This document shows, piece after piece, positions 25,829 through 34,449 of a stretch of DNA of 64,000 bases; position 1 is the first letter of the stretch; every line of letters begins with the position of its first letter. Under the pieces are notes generated by a model. It was not told the origin of the DNA, did no database searches, and worked only from the letters and a program-made list of their open reading frames with translations. A program made the position numbers and the translations under genes. The stretch spans positions 62,001 through 126,000 of the forward strand of contig JAQYQB010000004.1 of assembly GCA_028726465.1 (NCBI GenBank), read 5' to 3'. This stretch comes from Mycobacteriaceae bacterium. Lineage in GTDB: Bacteria > Actinomycetota > Actinomycetes > Mycobacteriales > Mycobacteriaceae.

Positions 25829-27622
25829 ATGCAGGTCATCGCCACTGCCGGACACGTCGATCACGGCAAATCCACCCTGGTCAAAGCGCTGACCACCATG
25901 GAGCCGGACCGCTGGGAGGAAGAAAAGCGCCGCGGGCTGACCATCGACCTGGGCTTTGCGTGGACCACGCTGCCCAGCGGGGAAGACGTCGCCTTCGTCG
26001 ACGTGCCCGGGCACGAGCGTTTCCTGGGCAACATGCTGGCCGGGCTGGGGCCCATCGGCCTGGGGCCGGCGCCCATCCTGCTCTTCGTCGTCGCCGCGGA
26101 CGAGGGCTGGCAGGCCCAGAGCAGCGATCACCGCGACGCCGCGGTGGCGCTGGGTATCGAGCGCGCGGTGGTGGTCTTAAGCCGCGCGGACAAGGCGGAC
26201 GCGCAACAGCGGGCTAACACCGCCGCCCAGGTCCAGCGGGAGCTGGCCGGCACGCCGCTGGCGCAGGCGCCGGTGGTGGAGGTCTCGGCGGTCACGGGCG
26301 AGGGCATCGACAAGCTGCGCGAGGCCCTCGACGGCCTGGTCGGGCCGGAACCGGACCCGGCAGCCGCCGTGCGGTTGTGGATCGACCGGTCGTTTAGCAT
26401 CACCGGCGCGGGCACCGTGGTCACCGGCACCCTGGTGGCCGGCACCCTGCGGCCCGGGGACACTCTCAGCCTGTTCCAGGCCACCGGCGTGCGCGAGGTC
26501 GAGGTGCGCGGGCTGCACAGTGAGAACTCCGCCATCGACCTTGCCCAGCCGGTCAGCCGGGTGGCGGTGAACCTGCGCGGCATCGACGCCGGCACCATCC
26601 ACCGCGGCGACGTGCTGGCCACCCCGGGCAAGTGGGAGGCCACCCGCGTTATCGACGTGCGCCGCACCACGGGCCGGGGCCTGGACGAGGTCCCGCAGGA
26701 GGTCGTCGCCCATCTGGGCAGCGCCGGGGTGGGTGTGCACGTGCGGCCCTTCGACGCCCAGCACGCCCGCCTGCAGCTGCCGGAGCCGCTACCGGTCGTG
26801 GTCGGGGACCGCCTCATCCTGCGCGGCTCGGGCGCGCGCCACGTGCTGGCCGGCGTCGAGGTCATCGACGTCGCCCCGCCGGAGCTCAACCGACGCGGGG
26901 ACGGGACCCGGCGCGGCCAGGTGCTGGCGGGCATTACCGATGCCAGCGACGCCGGGGAACAGGTACGTCGCCGCAAGGCCGTGCGCGTCGAGGACCTGGC
27001 CCGCCAGGGCCTGGATACGGACAACCGACCGGCCGGCGTGGTCGCCTTCCGCGGGTGGTGGATTGCCGCCCGCGCGGTCACGGAGTGGAAGACCGAGCTG
27101 CTGGGCGCACTCGAGGCCTATTTCGCCGACAACCCGCTGGCCGCCGGCATGCCGCGCGTGGCCGCGGTCCACCTGTTGGCCTTGCCCGGCGAGGAGCTTC
27201 TCGACGTCGTCATCGCCGCGGCGAAGGTCAGTTCCGCCGACGGGCTGCTGAGCCTGCCGGGGCGCCAGGCGGGCCTCGGCGCGGCGGAAGAAGGCATCGC
27301 CAAGCTGGAAAAGCAGCTGGCCGATGCCCCCTGTGCGGCGCCCGAGGCCGGCGACCTGGAGGCCTGGGGGCTGGGCGCGAAGGAGCTGGCCGCTGCCGAG
27401 CGCGCCGGGCGCGTGGTGCGCCTGGGCGGCGGGGTGGTGTTGGTGCCGGCCAGTCTGGAGTGGGCCAAGGCCCGCCTGGGCGAGCTGGACCAGCCGTTTA
27501 CGACCTCGCAGGCGCGCCAGGCGCTGGGCACCACCCGCCGCGTGGTCATCCCGGTGCTCGACCACTTCGATGCCCAGCGGGTGACCCGCCGGATCGACGC
27601 CGGGCACCGCGAGCTGCGCTAG
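25829..27622 (+). CDS. selB: Selenocysteine-specific translation elongation factor
   Basis: SelB carries Sec-tRNA(Sec) to ribosomes paused at a SECIS-marked UGA. The 597-residue protein has the GTPase domain with AGHVDHGKST (G1), DVPGHERFLGNMLAG (G3) and an SRADKAD motif (G4). EF-Tu-like domains 2-3 follow (ITGAGTVVTGTLVAGTLRPG), and C-terminal winged helices from about residue 400 (for example FTTSQARQALGTTRRVVIPV) bind the SECIS hairpin. Length is normal. The ATG at 25829 immediately follows the selA stop. Confidence 0.96.
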   Translation: MQVIATAGHVDHGKSTLVKALTTMEPDRWEEEKRRGLTIDLGFAWTTLPSGEDVAFVDVPGHERFLGNMLAGLGPIGLGPAPILLFVVAADEGWQAQSSDHRDAAVALGIERAVVVLSRADKADAQQRANTAAQVQRELAGTPLAQAPVVEVSAVTGEGIDKLREALDGLVGPEPDPAAAVRLWIDRSFSITGAGTVVTGTLVAGTLRPGDTLSLFQATGVREVEVRGLHSENSAIDLAQPVSRVAVNLRGIDAGTIHRGDVLATPGKWEATRVIDVRRTTGRGLDEVPQEVVAHLGSAGVGVHVRPFDAQHARLQLPEPLPVVVGDRLILRGSGARHVLAGVEVIDVAPPELNRRGDGTRRGQVLAGITDASDAGEQVRRRKAVRVEDLARQGLDTDNRPAGVVAFRGWWIAARAVTEWKTELLGALEAYFADNPLAAGMPRVAAVHLLALPGEELLDVVIAAAKVSSADGLLSLPGRQAGLGAAEEGIAKLEKQLADAPCAAPEAGDLEAWGLGAKELAAAERAGRVVRLGGGVVLVPASLEWAKARLGELDQPFTTSQARQALGTTRRVVIPVLDHFDAQRVTRRIDAGHRELR

Positions 27623-27631
27623 CGGGAGGCG

Positions 27632-28507
27632 CTAGTCCTGCGCCGGCGGGTCGTGGTGCAGCTTCGGGAAAGGCCCGAAGGCGCTCCTGGGGACCTCCTC
27701 CTCGTCGGGAGCATCGGGCCCTAAAACCGGCCGCCCGCCCGGGGTGGGCAGGGGGAAGGCGGCGCAATCGAGAGTGACGTCCCAGACCTGGGGGACCGGC
27801 TGCGGGCGGGCCGGCCAGGCCTGCGCGTCCGGCAGCGCAGGCGGGACGGGGCGAAAGCGCAGCGCTTCTGCGTCGGCGGGGACATCGACGGCGATGCTGC
27901 CGTCGGCCACATAGGCACGCGCACAGACGGAGCGGTCACCCGCGGCATCGAGAGCTGCGGTCAGCGCCGGGTAGTCGGCCGGGGCCCCGATGGTGCCTAA
28001 GACGTGGTCTTCGGTGCTGGCGATGAGCTCCGCGGCCTGCCTGTCCACGCGCACGATGAGCTGGCAGGCGCGGCTGCGCGCCGCGAAATCGTCCGGCAGG
28101 TCCCCGCGGGAGGTATCCACCGCGGCGGGCTGGCCGCCGTCGAGGAGCGCTGCCTGGGCCGGCACCGTGTTGACGGGGACCAACCATTCGTCCGGGCCCA
28201 GGTGGATGCCGACCTCGACCTGGCCGTCGGCAATCTCGCACTGCGCCCACGTGGTGGGCACCAGCCCGGCGCGCCGCAGGCGCTCCAGGGAGGGGAAGGC
28301 CACCGCTTCTTCCGCGGTGATGGTGGCGATGATGCCCACGGCGGCCCGGACCCGCCAGCCGGTAGGCAGGGGCTCCAGGCTAACCTCTAAGACCTGCGGC
28401 TCGTGCGCCAGGCCGGGCAGGCTCAGCACCGCGGCGGGGATGAGGTGATCCAGGAGGGCCAGGTGCTCCACGCCAAGGAACTGGGCGGGCAGATGGTAGT
28501 TACGCAT
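27632..28507 (-). CDS. Hypothetical protein next to selB
   Basis: The 291-residue protein starts at the ATG at 28507, which has AGGAG about 9 bases before it; the longer frame lacks a site. It begins MRNYHLPAQFLGVEHLALLD and is hydrophilic and Pro/Ala-rich, with no signal peptide, membrane segment or motif that I recognise. Two halves of similar style (an early EPQVLEVSLEPL and a later PQVWDVTLDCA) hint at internal duplication, but this is weak. It is convergent with selB, 9 bases away. Confidence 0.65.
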   Translation of the reverse strand: MRNYHLPAQFLGVEHLALLDHLIPAAVLSLPGLAHEPQVLEVSLEPLPTGWRVRAAVGIIATITAEEAVAFPSLERLRRAGLVPTTWAQCEIADGQVEVGIHLGPDEWLVPVNTVPAQAALLDGGQPAAVDTSRGDLPDDFAARSRACQLIVRVDRQAAELIASTEDHVLGTIGAPADYPALTAALDAAGDRSVCARAYVADGSIAVDVPADAEALRFRPVPPALPDAQAWPARPQPVPQVWDVTLDCAAFPLPTPGGRPVLGPDAPDEEEVPRSAFGPFPKLHHDPPAQD

Positions 28508-28745
28508 AAGGCGGCGCTCCTGCGGTTGCTTTGAGAAACGGGTGGGCTCAGCCAGAACCAGCCGAAAGCTGAGCGGCAAGCCCTCACTGCCAGACAGTCT
28601 ATCGAGGCCTCCGCCGCCTTTACCCGATTACTAGGGTGGACGTTCGCCCAAAGTGGAGAAGTCCAGCACACAGTGCGTTATGGTATACGCCACAGAAGTA
28701 TCGACTTATGTGTTCTGTCCACTCTTTTATCCACTCGGGAATCGA

Positions 28746-30761
28746 GTGTCTAGGGCAAGGAGGATCCTCATCTCGCAGCAAGAACCTTCATCATCGTCCG
28801 ACGCCGGCGTAGGGTCGGAACCGGTTTCGGCCCAGCGCGGCGCCGGGCACAACCGCAAGCCAGGCCGCCTGCCGCAGGCCAAGCGGGTGCTCAAGGACAT
28901 CATCTACCCGCACAACATCCACCCGGCGCTGGTGCCGGGCGTGTCCATCGAGGACCAGAAGATCAAGTACGGGGTGGACAAACCCATCCTGGTGGTGGTC
29001 GGCGGCCTCATCGTGGCGTTTATCATCTGGGGCGTGCTGGCCCCGCAGCAGGTTTTCGATGCATCCTCGGTCGCCCTCGAATGGGTCATGACGAACCTGG
29101 GCTGGATCTTTACCGTGCTGGCCATCGGGCTGGTCTTCCTGCTCCTCATCCTGGCGTTTTCCCGCTACGGGCGCATCCCGCTCGGCGTGGACGGGGAAAA
29201 GCCGGAGTTCTCCACGGTCAGCTGGGCGGCCATGCTCTTTGGCGCCGGCATCGGCATTGGCATCATCTTCTTCGGCCCCTACGAGCCGCTCAGCCACTAC
29301 CTCTCGCCGCGGCCCGGGGCCTACGAGGCCGCCAGTGAGGAAGCCATGATGGGCGCGATGGCACAGGCGGCCATGCACTGGGGATTGAATGCCTGGGCCA
29401 TCTACGCCATCGTCGGCCTCGCCGTGGCTTATGTGTCCTACCGCCGCGGGCGCGTGCCGCTGATGAGCTCCATCCTGTTGCCGCTGCTGGGAACCAAGAA
29501 GAACGACTCCTGGCAGGCCCGGGTTATCGACGGCCTGGCGATCATCGCCACGCTGTTCGGTACGGCGGCGACGCTCGGCATCGGCGCGCTGCAGATTAGC
29601 CGCGGCGTCGAGGTGGTCACCGGCTGGTCGCCGGAGGGCAACGCCCTGGCGCTGGTCATCATCATGGTGCTCTCGGTCGGCACCATCGCCTCGGCGGTCT
29701 CGGGCGTGGCCCGCGGCATCCGTTGGCTGTCCAACATCAACCTGGCCCTGGCGCTCGGCCTGGCGATCTTCTTCTTCGTGGTCGGCCCGACCGCGTTTTT
29801 GGCCAATATGCTGCCGGCCGTGGTCGTCGAGTACGTCGGCTCCATGCCGGACATGCTGGCCGCGAACATGGGCGAGGGCGAAGAGATGCAGGCCTACCTC
29901 TCGGCCTGGACCACGTTCTACTGGGCCTGGTGGGTGTCCTGGGCGCCGTTCGTCGGCGTCTTTGTGGCCAAGATTTCGCGCGGGCGCACCATCCGCCAGT
30001 ACATCCTGGGCGTGCTTTTTATCCCGTCCGCCATCATCGTGGGCGCCTACACCATCCTGGGCGGGACCACCATCTGGCTGCAGCGCCAGTCCAACGCCGT
30101 GGCTCCCGACGGCACCGCCGAGTCCATGCCCGCGCCGGAGGAGATCTTCTTCGTGGTGCTGGATAAGCTCCCCGGTACCGAAATCGTCGCGCCGCTGGTG
30201 ATGGTGATGCTCGCGGTCTTCTTCGTGACCACCGCGGACTCGGCCTCGCTGGTCAACTCGCAGATGACGCAGAAGGGCAACCCGCGGCCCAAGCCCTGGA
30301 TCACCATCTTCTGGGTGCTGTGTATGGCCGGCATCGCCGTGGTGATCCTGCTGGCCGGCGGTCGCAACGCCCTGCAGGGCCTGCAGAACCTCATTACGAT
30401 TACCGCGCTGCCCTTCGCCGTCATCATCGTGGCCATGTGCGTGGCCTTGGTGCGCGAACTGCGCAACGACCCGATGAGCATCCGTGCCCACTACGAGTCC
30501 CAGGCGATCTCCAACGCCGTCGTCCACGGCGTGCGCGACTACGGCGACGACTTCGCCCTGACCATCGAGCCGACCCCCTCCGAGTCCGACTACGCCACCG
30601 GCGCCGACTTCGACTCCACCGCGGACGAGGTCACCGAGTGGTACACCCGCACCGACGAGGAGGGCAACGCCGTCGGCTACGACTACGAGACCGGCGAGTA
30701 CATCGCCGAGGACAACAGCGGCGTCGAGCCGGAAGGCGACGGCGGAGTTAAGTCGGACTAA
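28746..30761 (+). CDS. BCCT family transporter (betaine/carnitine/choline type)
   Basis: The protein of about 671 residues has twelve hydrophobic segments with BCCT hallmarks: MHWGLNAWAIYAIVGLAVAY and WTTFYWAWWVSWAPFVGVFV followed by AKISRGRTIRQYI. Members take up compatible solutes such as betaine or ectoine with sodium. A hydrophilic N-terminus and a long acidic C-terminus (about 100 residues) may sense osmotic stress, but the tail here is acidic, not basic as in BetP. The start is unsure. GTG at 28746 has no good site, whereas AAGGAGG at 28757-28763 is ideally placed for codon 28770, which is ATC. Confidence 0.88.
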   Translation: MSRARRILISQQEPSSSSDAGVGSEPVSAQRGAGHNRKPGRLPQAKRVLKDIIYPHNIHPALVPGVSIEDQKIKYGVDKPILVVVGGLIVAFIIWGVLAPQQVFDASSVALEWVMTNLGWIFTVLAIGLVFLLLILAFSRYGRIPLGVDGEKPEFSTVSWAAMLFGAGIGIGIIFFGPYEPLSHYLSPRPGAYEAASEEAMMGAMAQAAMHWGLNAWAIYAIVGLAVAYVSYRRGRVPLMSSILLPLLGTKKNDSWQARVIDGLAIIATLFGTAATLGIGALQISRGVEVVTGWSPEGNALALVIIMVLSVGTIASAVSGVARGIRWLSNINLALALGLAIFFFVVGPTAFLANMLPAVVVEYVGSMPDMLAANMGEGEEMQAYLSAWTTFYWAWWVSWAPFVGVFVAKISRGRTIRQYILGVLFIPSAIIVGAYTILGGTTIWLQRQSNAVAPDGTAESMPAPEEIFFVVLDKLPGTEIVAPLVMVMLAVFFVTTADSASLVNSQMTQKGNPRPKPWITIFWVLCMAGIAVVILLAGGRNALQGLQNLITITALPFAVIIVAMCVALVRELRNDPMSIRAHYESQAISNAVVHGVRDYGDDFALTIEPTPSESDYATGADFDSTADEVTEWYTRTDEEGNAVGYDYETGEYIAEDNSGVEPEGDGGVKSD

Positions 30762-30800
30762 TAACGGCGGGGGAAAGGCCGGGCCTTTAAGGTAGTGGGC

Positions 30801-31601
30801 ATGCACGATCTGCCCACCATCGCCTTCGCCTTCGGGCTGGCGCTGCTGGCCGGCCTGTCCACCGCGATCGGTGGCGCCATTGCCGTCAGCCGCCGCAACC
30901 CGGGCCCCGGCTTCATGGCCGGGGCCCTGGGCTTGTCGGCCGGCGTGATGCTGTACGTCTCCTTCGTCGAGATCCTCCCGGAGGGCAAAGAGCAGCTCAC
31001 CGAGGCCTTCGCCGACGCGCGCGCCGGGACCTGGGCGGCCGTCGGCGCGTTCTTCGCAGGCATTGCCGTCATCGCGATCATCGACCGCCTGGTGCCGGAG
31101 GAAATTAACCCGCACGAGCCCGGCACCACCGAGGAAGCCGCTCGCCGCCGCCGGCTCATGAAGACCGGGGTGTTCACCGCCGGCGCGCTGGCCATCCACA
31201 ACTTCCCGGAGGGTTTTGCCACCTTCCTGGCCGGCCTCGAGGACGTCCAGGTCGCGCTGCCCGTCGCGGTGGCGATTGCCATCCACAACATCCCCGAGGG
31301 CATCGCCGTGGCCGTGCCGCTGCGGGAGGCGACCGGCTCGCGCGCCAAGGGCTTCTGGTGGGCGCTGGTCTCCGGCTTAGCTGAGCCTATGGGCGCGCTT
31401 ATCGGTTTCGTGCTCCTGATGCCGCTGCTGGGACCGGCGACGATGGGCATTAGCTTCGCCGCCATCGCCGGCACCATGGTCTTTATCAGCCTGGACGAGC
31501 TGCTGCCGACGGCCGAGGAAACCGGCAAGCACCACTTCGCCATCTACGGCGTCATCGCGGGCATGGCCATCATGGCGCTGTCGCTGCTGCTGTTCCTGTA
31601 G
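30801..31601 (+). CDS. ZIP family metal transporter (ZupT-like)
   Basis: The 266-residue membrane protein carries the two metal-site motifs of the ZIP family, HNFPEGFATFLAGLED and HNIPEGIAVAVPLREA, in helices 4 and 5. About eight hydrophobic segments are visible, and a His/Glu-poor loop lies in the middle. It most resembles ZupT, which imports zinc and other divalent metals. ATG at 30801 is preferred to GTG at 30795 because AAGG is better spaced. Its end overlaps the convergent ClC gene by 32 bases. Confidence 0.92.
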   Translation: MHDLPTIAFAFGLALLAGLSTAIGGAIAVSRRNPGPGFMAGALGLSAGVMLYVSFVEILPEGKEQLTEAFADARAGTWAAVGAFFAGIAVIAIIDRLVPEEINPHEPGTTEEAARRRRLMKTGVFTAGALAIHNFPEGFATFLAGLEDVQVALPVAVAIAIHNIPEGIAVAVPLREATGSRAKGFWWALVSGLAEPMGALIGFVLLMPLLGPATMGISFAAIAGTMVFISLDELLPTAEETGKHHFAIYGVIAGMAIMALSLLLFL

Positions 31602-32874
31602 GAGTCTTGCGCGCAGCCGCCGCCCGCCGCGCCCCGCGGGCGAGGTAGAACGAGCCCAGCGCCGAGACGACAATTGGGCCGACCAGCCACAGCGGGGCCG
31701 CGGTCAGTTCCCAGGTGATGACGGCGGCGAAGAGGGGAGCCCGCTGAGTGACCGCCAGCACTGCGGCGGCGCCGATGAGCGCGCAGGTGATGATCGAGTA
31801 TTCGCTGTCCATCCACGGCAGGCCGGCCCAATGAAAGAAGAAGGCGGCGGCCCCGCCCAGCGATGCCCCCGTGGCCAGTGCGGGCGTGAGCGTGCCGCCC
31901 ACGGCCCCGCAGCGCAGGCAGAGCACCGTCAGGACAGGTTTGGCCACCAGCAGGCAGGCAAAGAGCGCGCCGCTGCCGCCCAGGTGCAGCGTGAGCTGGA
32001 TGATATCGAAGCCGTTGCCCGGCACGGGCGGCAAGACCAGCGCGCAGGCGCCCACGGCCGCCCCGGCCGCGCCGACGGAAAGCGGCAGGTACCACCGCGG
32101 CGGGGTGCGGTTGCGGCCGGCCCAGTCCGCGCCGGCTGCGAAAGCGCCGCCGATGCCGCCGGCCAGCGGCATCACCACCACCATCCAGCCCACGGCCGCC
32201 AGGACGAGCCCGCGGCTGGGGGAGAAGTCGGGCAGCGTATAGAAAGCCTGGTGGCCCACCACCGGCCAGGCGGTTACGGTCGCCAGCCCGGAAACCGCCA
32301 GCGCGGAGCACACCGTGCGGAAGGTGGGGGTTATCCGCATTACGGAGAAGGCGAAGATGGCCCCGGCCAGCGGGACGTTATAGACCGCGCCCAGCCCGGC
32401 GCCGGCGGCGATAGGCAACAGCTCGCGAACGACGCTGTCGGTATGGCCGTCTTTCCGGGGGAAGGCCGCGGCGAGGGCGGCCGCACCCTGGCGCGGGGCG
32501 TTCTCCCGGCCGATGGAGCTGCCCGTGCCGGCGGCGAGCAGTTGGAAGGCGGCATCGGCTAGCGTGCGGCCTAGCGGCAGGCCCCGGCCGCCGCTTAACG
32601 CGTCGTCCACGGTGCGCACGGGACCGCCGCGGCGCAGCCACCACCAGCCGGCCCCGGCCAGCAGCCCGCCGGCGGACGGCACGCCGACGACGGTTAGCCA
32701 GTGGGCAGGGCCCGGATCGTCGTGCGCGCCCACCAACAGGAGGGCGTCGACGAACAGCGTCATGGCCATGCCGACCAGGCCGGCGGAAATACCGCTCGCG
32801 ACCAGCAGGGCCAAGTAGGAAAGCCGGGATTTCAGCCGCGTGCTACGGGTGGTGCTACTTGGCCGCCCGGACAT
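31570..32874 (-). CDS. ClC family chloride channel/transporter
   Basis: The 434-residue protein has the ClC layout of about ten to twelve hydrophobic segments. GSSIGRENAPRQGAAALAA corresponds to the GKxGPxxH/GREGP selectivity region, and GAVGGTLTPALATGASLGGA to the GxFxP region. The Glu of GREN probably is the gating glutamate. Whether it is a channel or a chloride/proton exchanger cannot be told. The start is ATG at 32874, overlapping the DUF808 gene by 20 bases, so the two are translationally linked. Its 3' end overlaps the convergent ZIP gene. Confidence 0.88.
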   Translation of the reverse strand: MSGRPSSTTRSTRLKSRLSYLALLVASGISAGLVGMAMTLFVDALLLVGAHDDPGPAHWLTVVGVPSAGGLLAGAGWWWLRRGGPVRTVDDALSGGRGLPLGRTLADAAFQLLAAGTGSSIGRENAPRQGAAALAAAFPRKDGHTDSVVRELLPIAAGAGLGAVYNVPLAGAIFAFSVMRITPTFRTVCSALAVSGLATVTAWPVVGHQAFYTLPDFSPSRGLVLAAVGWMVVVMPLAGGIGGAFAAGADWAGRNRTPPRWYLPLSVGAAGAAVGACALVLPPVPGNGFDIIQLTLHLGGSGALFACLLVAKPVLTVLCLRCGAVGGTLTPALATGASLGGAAAFFFHWAGLPWMDSEYSIITCALIGAAAVLAVTQRAPLFAAVITWELTAAPLWLVGPIVVSALGSFYLARGARRAAAARKTPTGTAAATAP

Positions 32875-33772
32875 GCTGAATACCTTCGACGACGGCGACG
32901 ATGATGGCGCCGCCCATGAAACCGAAGACCATCGAGCCGGCGGTATCGACCAGCCACTCCAGCACGCCGGCGGGGACCAGCTGGCTTAAGTGGTGGACGG
33001 CATCGGCGGGCGCGCTCAAGCCGAACTCGGCCAGGCCGGAGGTCAGGATGTGGCCGCCGACCCACAGCATCGCGGCGGTGCCGATGATGCCGATGATGTG
33101 CAATACGTAGGGCATGCCCTTGACCAGGGCCTTGCCCACGAAGGAATTGCCCTCGCGGCGCTCGAGCAAGCGCAGGCCGATGTCATCCATCTTGACCAGC
33201 ACGGCCACAGCGCCGTAGACGCCCAGGGTGAAGACGATGGCGATGGTGATCAGCGTGACCACGCGCAGCCCGAAGGACTCCTCCATCAGCTCGTTGAGAG
33301 CGATGACCATGATCTCGGCCGAGAGAATGAGATCGGTGCGGATGGCCGAGGAGACGAGGGAATCCTCAGCCTCCGGGCCGGACTCGCGCACCGGCGTTTC
33401 CTGATCCTGCATGCCCGGCAGCAGCTTCGCGGCGATCTTGTGGGCGCCCTCGAAGCACAGGTAGCAACCGCCCAGCATCAGGATGGGGGTCAGCGCCCAG
33501 GGGGCCAGCCAGGACAGCAGGAGGGCCACCGGCAGGATGATGATGAGCTTGTTGACCAGGGAGCCCTTGGTGATGCGCCAGATCATCGGCAGCTCGCGCT
33601 TGGGGTCCACGCCGGCGACGTATTGCGGGGTCACGGCGGCGTCATCGACCACCACGCCGACGGCCTTGGCGGAGGTCTTGCCCGTCAGCGCGGCGACGTC
33701 GTCGATCGACGAGGCCGCCGAACGCGCGATCAGCGCGATGTCATCGAACAAGGCAAGAAGGCCACCGGCCAT
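32855..33772 (-). CDS. DUF808 (YedI-like) membrane protein
   Basis: The 305-residue protein matches the DUF808 family. It starts MAGGLLALFDDIALIARSAA and has VVVDDAAVTPQYVAGVDPKR followed by ELPMIWRITKGSLVNKLIII, then a block of about six hydrophobic segments. The soluble N-terminal part of about 80 residues and the membrane block are typical. Function is unknown. It heads a two-gene unit with the ClC gene. A gap of 130 bases separates it from the DUF402 gene. Confidence 0.9.
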   Translation of the reverse strand: MAGGLLALFDDIALIARSAASSIDDVAALTGKTSAKAVGVVVDDAAVTPQYVAGVDPKRELPMIWRITKGSLVNKLIIILPVALLLSWLAPWALTPILMLGGCYLCFEGAHKIAAKLLPGMQDQETPVRESGPEAEDSLVSSAIRTDLILSAEIMVIALNELMEESFGLRVVTLITIAIVFTLGVYGAVAVLVKMDDIGLRLLERREGNSFVGKALVKGMPYVLHIIGIIGTAAMLWVGGHILTSGLAEFGLSAPADAVHHLSQLVPAGVLEWLVDTAGSMVFGFMGGAIIVAVVEGIQHVRAAK

Positions 33773-33902
33773 GAAACCACTCTCCGAACAGTGCTAGGCG
33801 AATAAAGGCGAAAGCAAGAATTTTAAGCAAAAATCAACAGCTAAAACGATTGCAATCTACCCCGGATCCCCGGCGGCTGCAACACTTGCGACGCTAGAGT
33901 GC

Positions 33903-34445
33903 TTAGGCGTTGCCGGCGGGCACGAGCTCTACCTCGTCGGCCCACGTGAGCGGGAAGCCCAGCTGGTGCAGCCACTCCATGGCGTCGTCGCGGTGGCGGG
34001 TGATGCCCTCGACCGCGGTCAGGGTGGCATCGATAGCGCCCTCGGCCTCCTCGGCGGTGAGGTAACCGGCGGAGGTGGCGGCCGCGAGCTCGTCGATGTC
34101 CAAGACCTCGACCGGGCGGCCGGTCAGGGAGACCAAGTCGACGTAGAGGTCACGAGTGGACCACACGTCGTCGGTCACCGAGATATCTGCGATGTCGAAG
34201 TAGAAGTCCTGGGAGTGCTCGACGCCGGGGCGGAAGTGGAAGATGTTGGCGCGCAGGCGCAGTTCCGGCAGGAGCCAGGACTCCAGGTAGCCGAAGCACG
34301 GGTGGTCGGCGCCGCGGCCCATGTAGAGGCCGAAATCGGTGCGCTCGTAGCGGTCGACCGGGCGGTTAAAGCCCTTCGGATCGATGTTGAAATCGCCGCG
34401 CGTGTCGAAGGTTTCTTCCTTCACGGGATGCAAGTCAACGCTCAT
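33903..34445 (-). CDS. DUF402 domain protein
   Basis: The 180-residue protein starts MSVDLHPVKEETFDTRGDFN and has DFYFDIADISVTDDVWSTRD followed by LYVDLVSLTGRPVEVLDIDE. The latter is the DUF402 core of the FomD-like barrel fold, whose members often hydrolyse nucleoside phosphates with divalent metals. The C-terminal helices follow the core (LTAEEAEGAIDATLTAVEGI). The actual substrate is not known. It begins 4 bases after the stop of the secreted-protein gene, so the two are probably co-transcribed. Confidence 0.82.
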   Translation of the reverse strand: MSVDLHPVKEETFDTRGDFNIDPKGFNRPVDRYERTDFGLYMGRGADHPCFGYLESWLLPELRLRANIFHFRPGVEHSQDFYFDIADISVTDDVWSTRDLYVDLVSLTGRPVEVLDIDELAAATSAGYLTAEEAEGAIDATLTAVEGITRHRDDAMEWLHQLGFPLTWADEVELVPAGNA

Positions 34446-34449
34446 AGCT

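Noticed and set aside
28791..31286. Long minus-strand frame opposite the BCCT and ZIP genes
   Set aside because: Both sense genes have strong family motifs; the antisense sequence is rich in Asp/His/Gly/Arg as expected from a GC-rich shadow.
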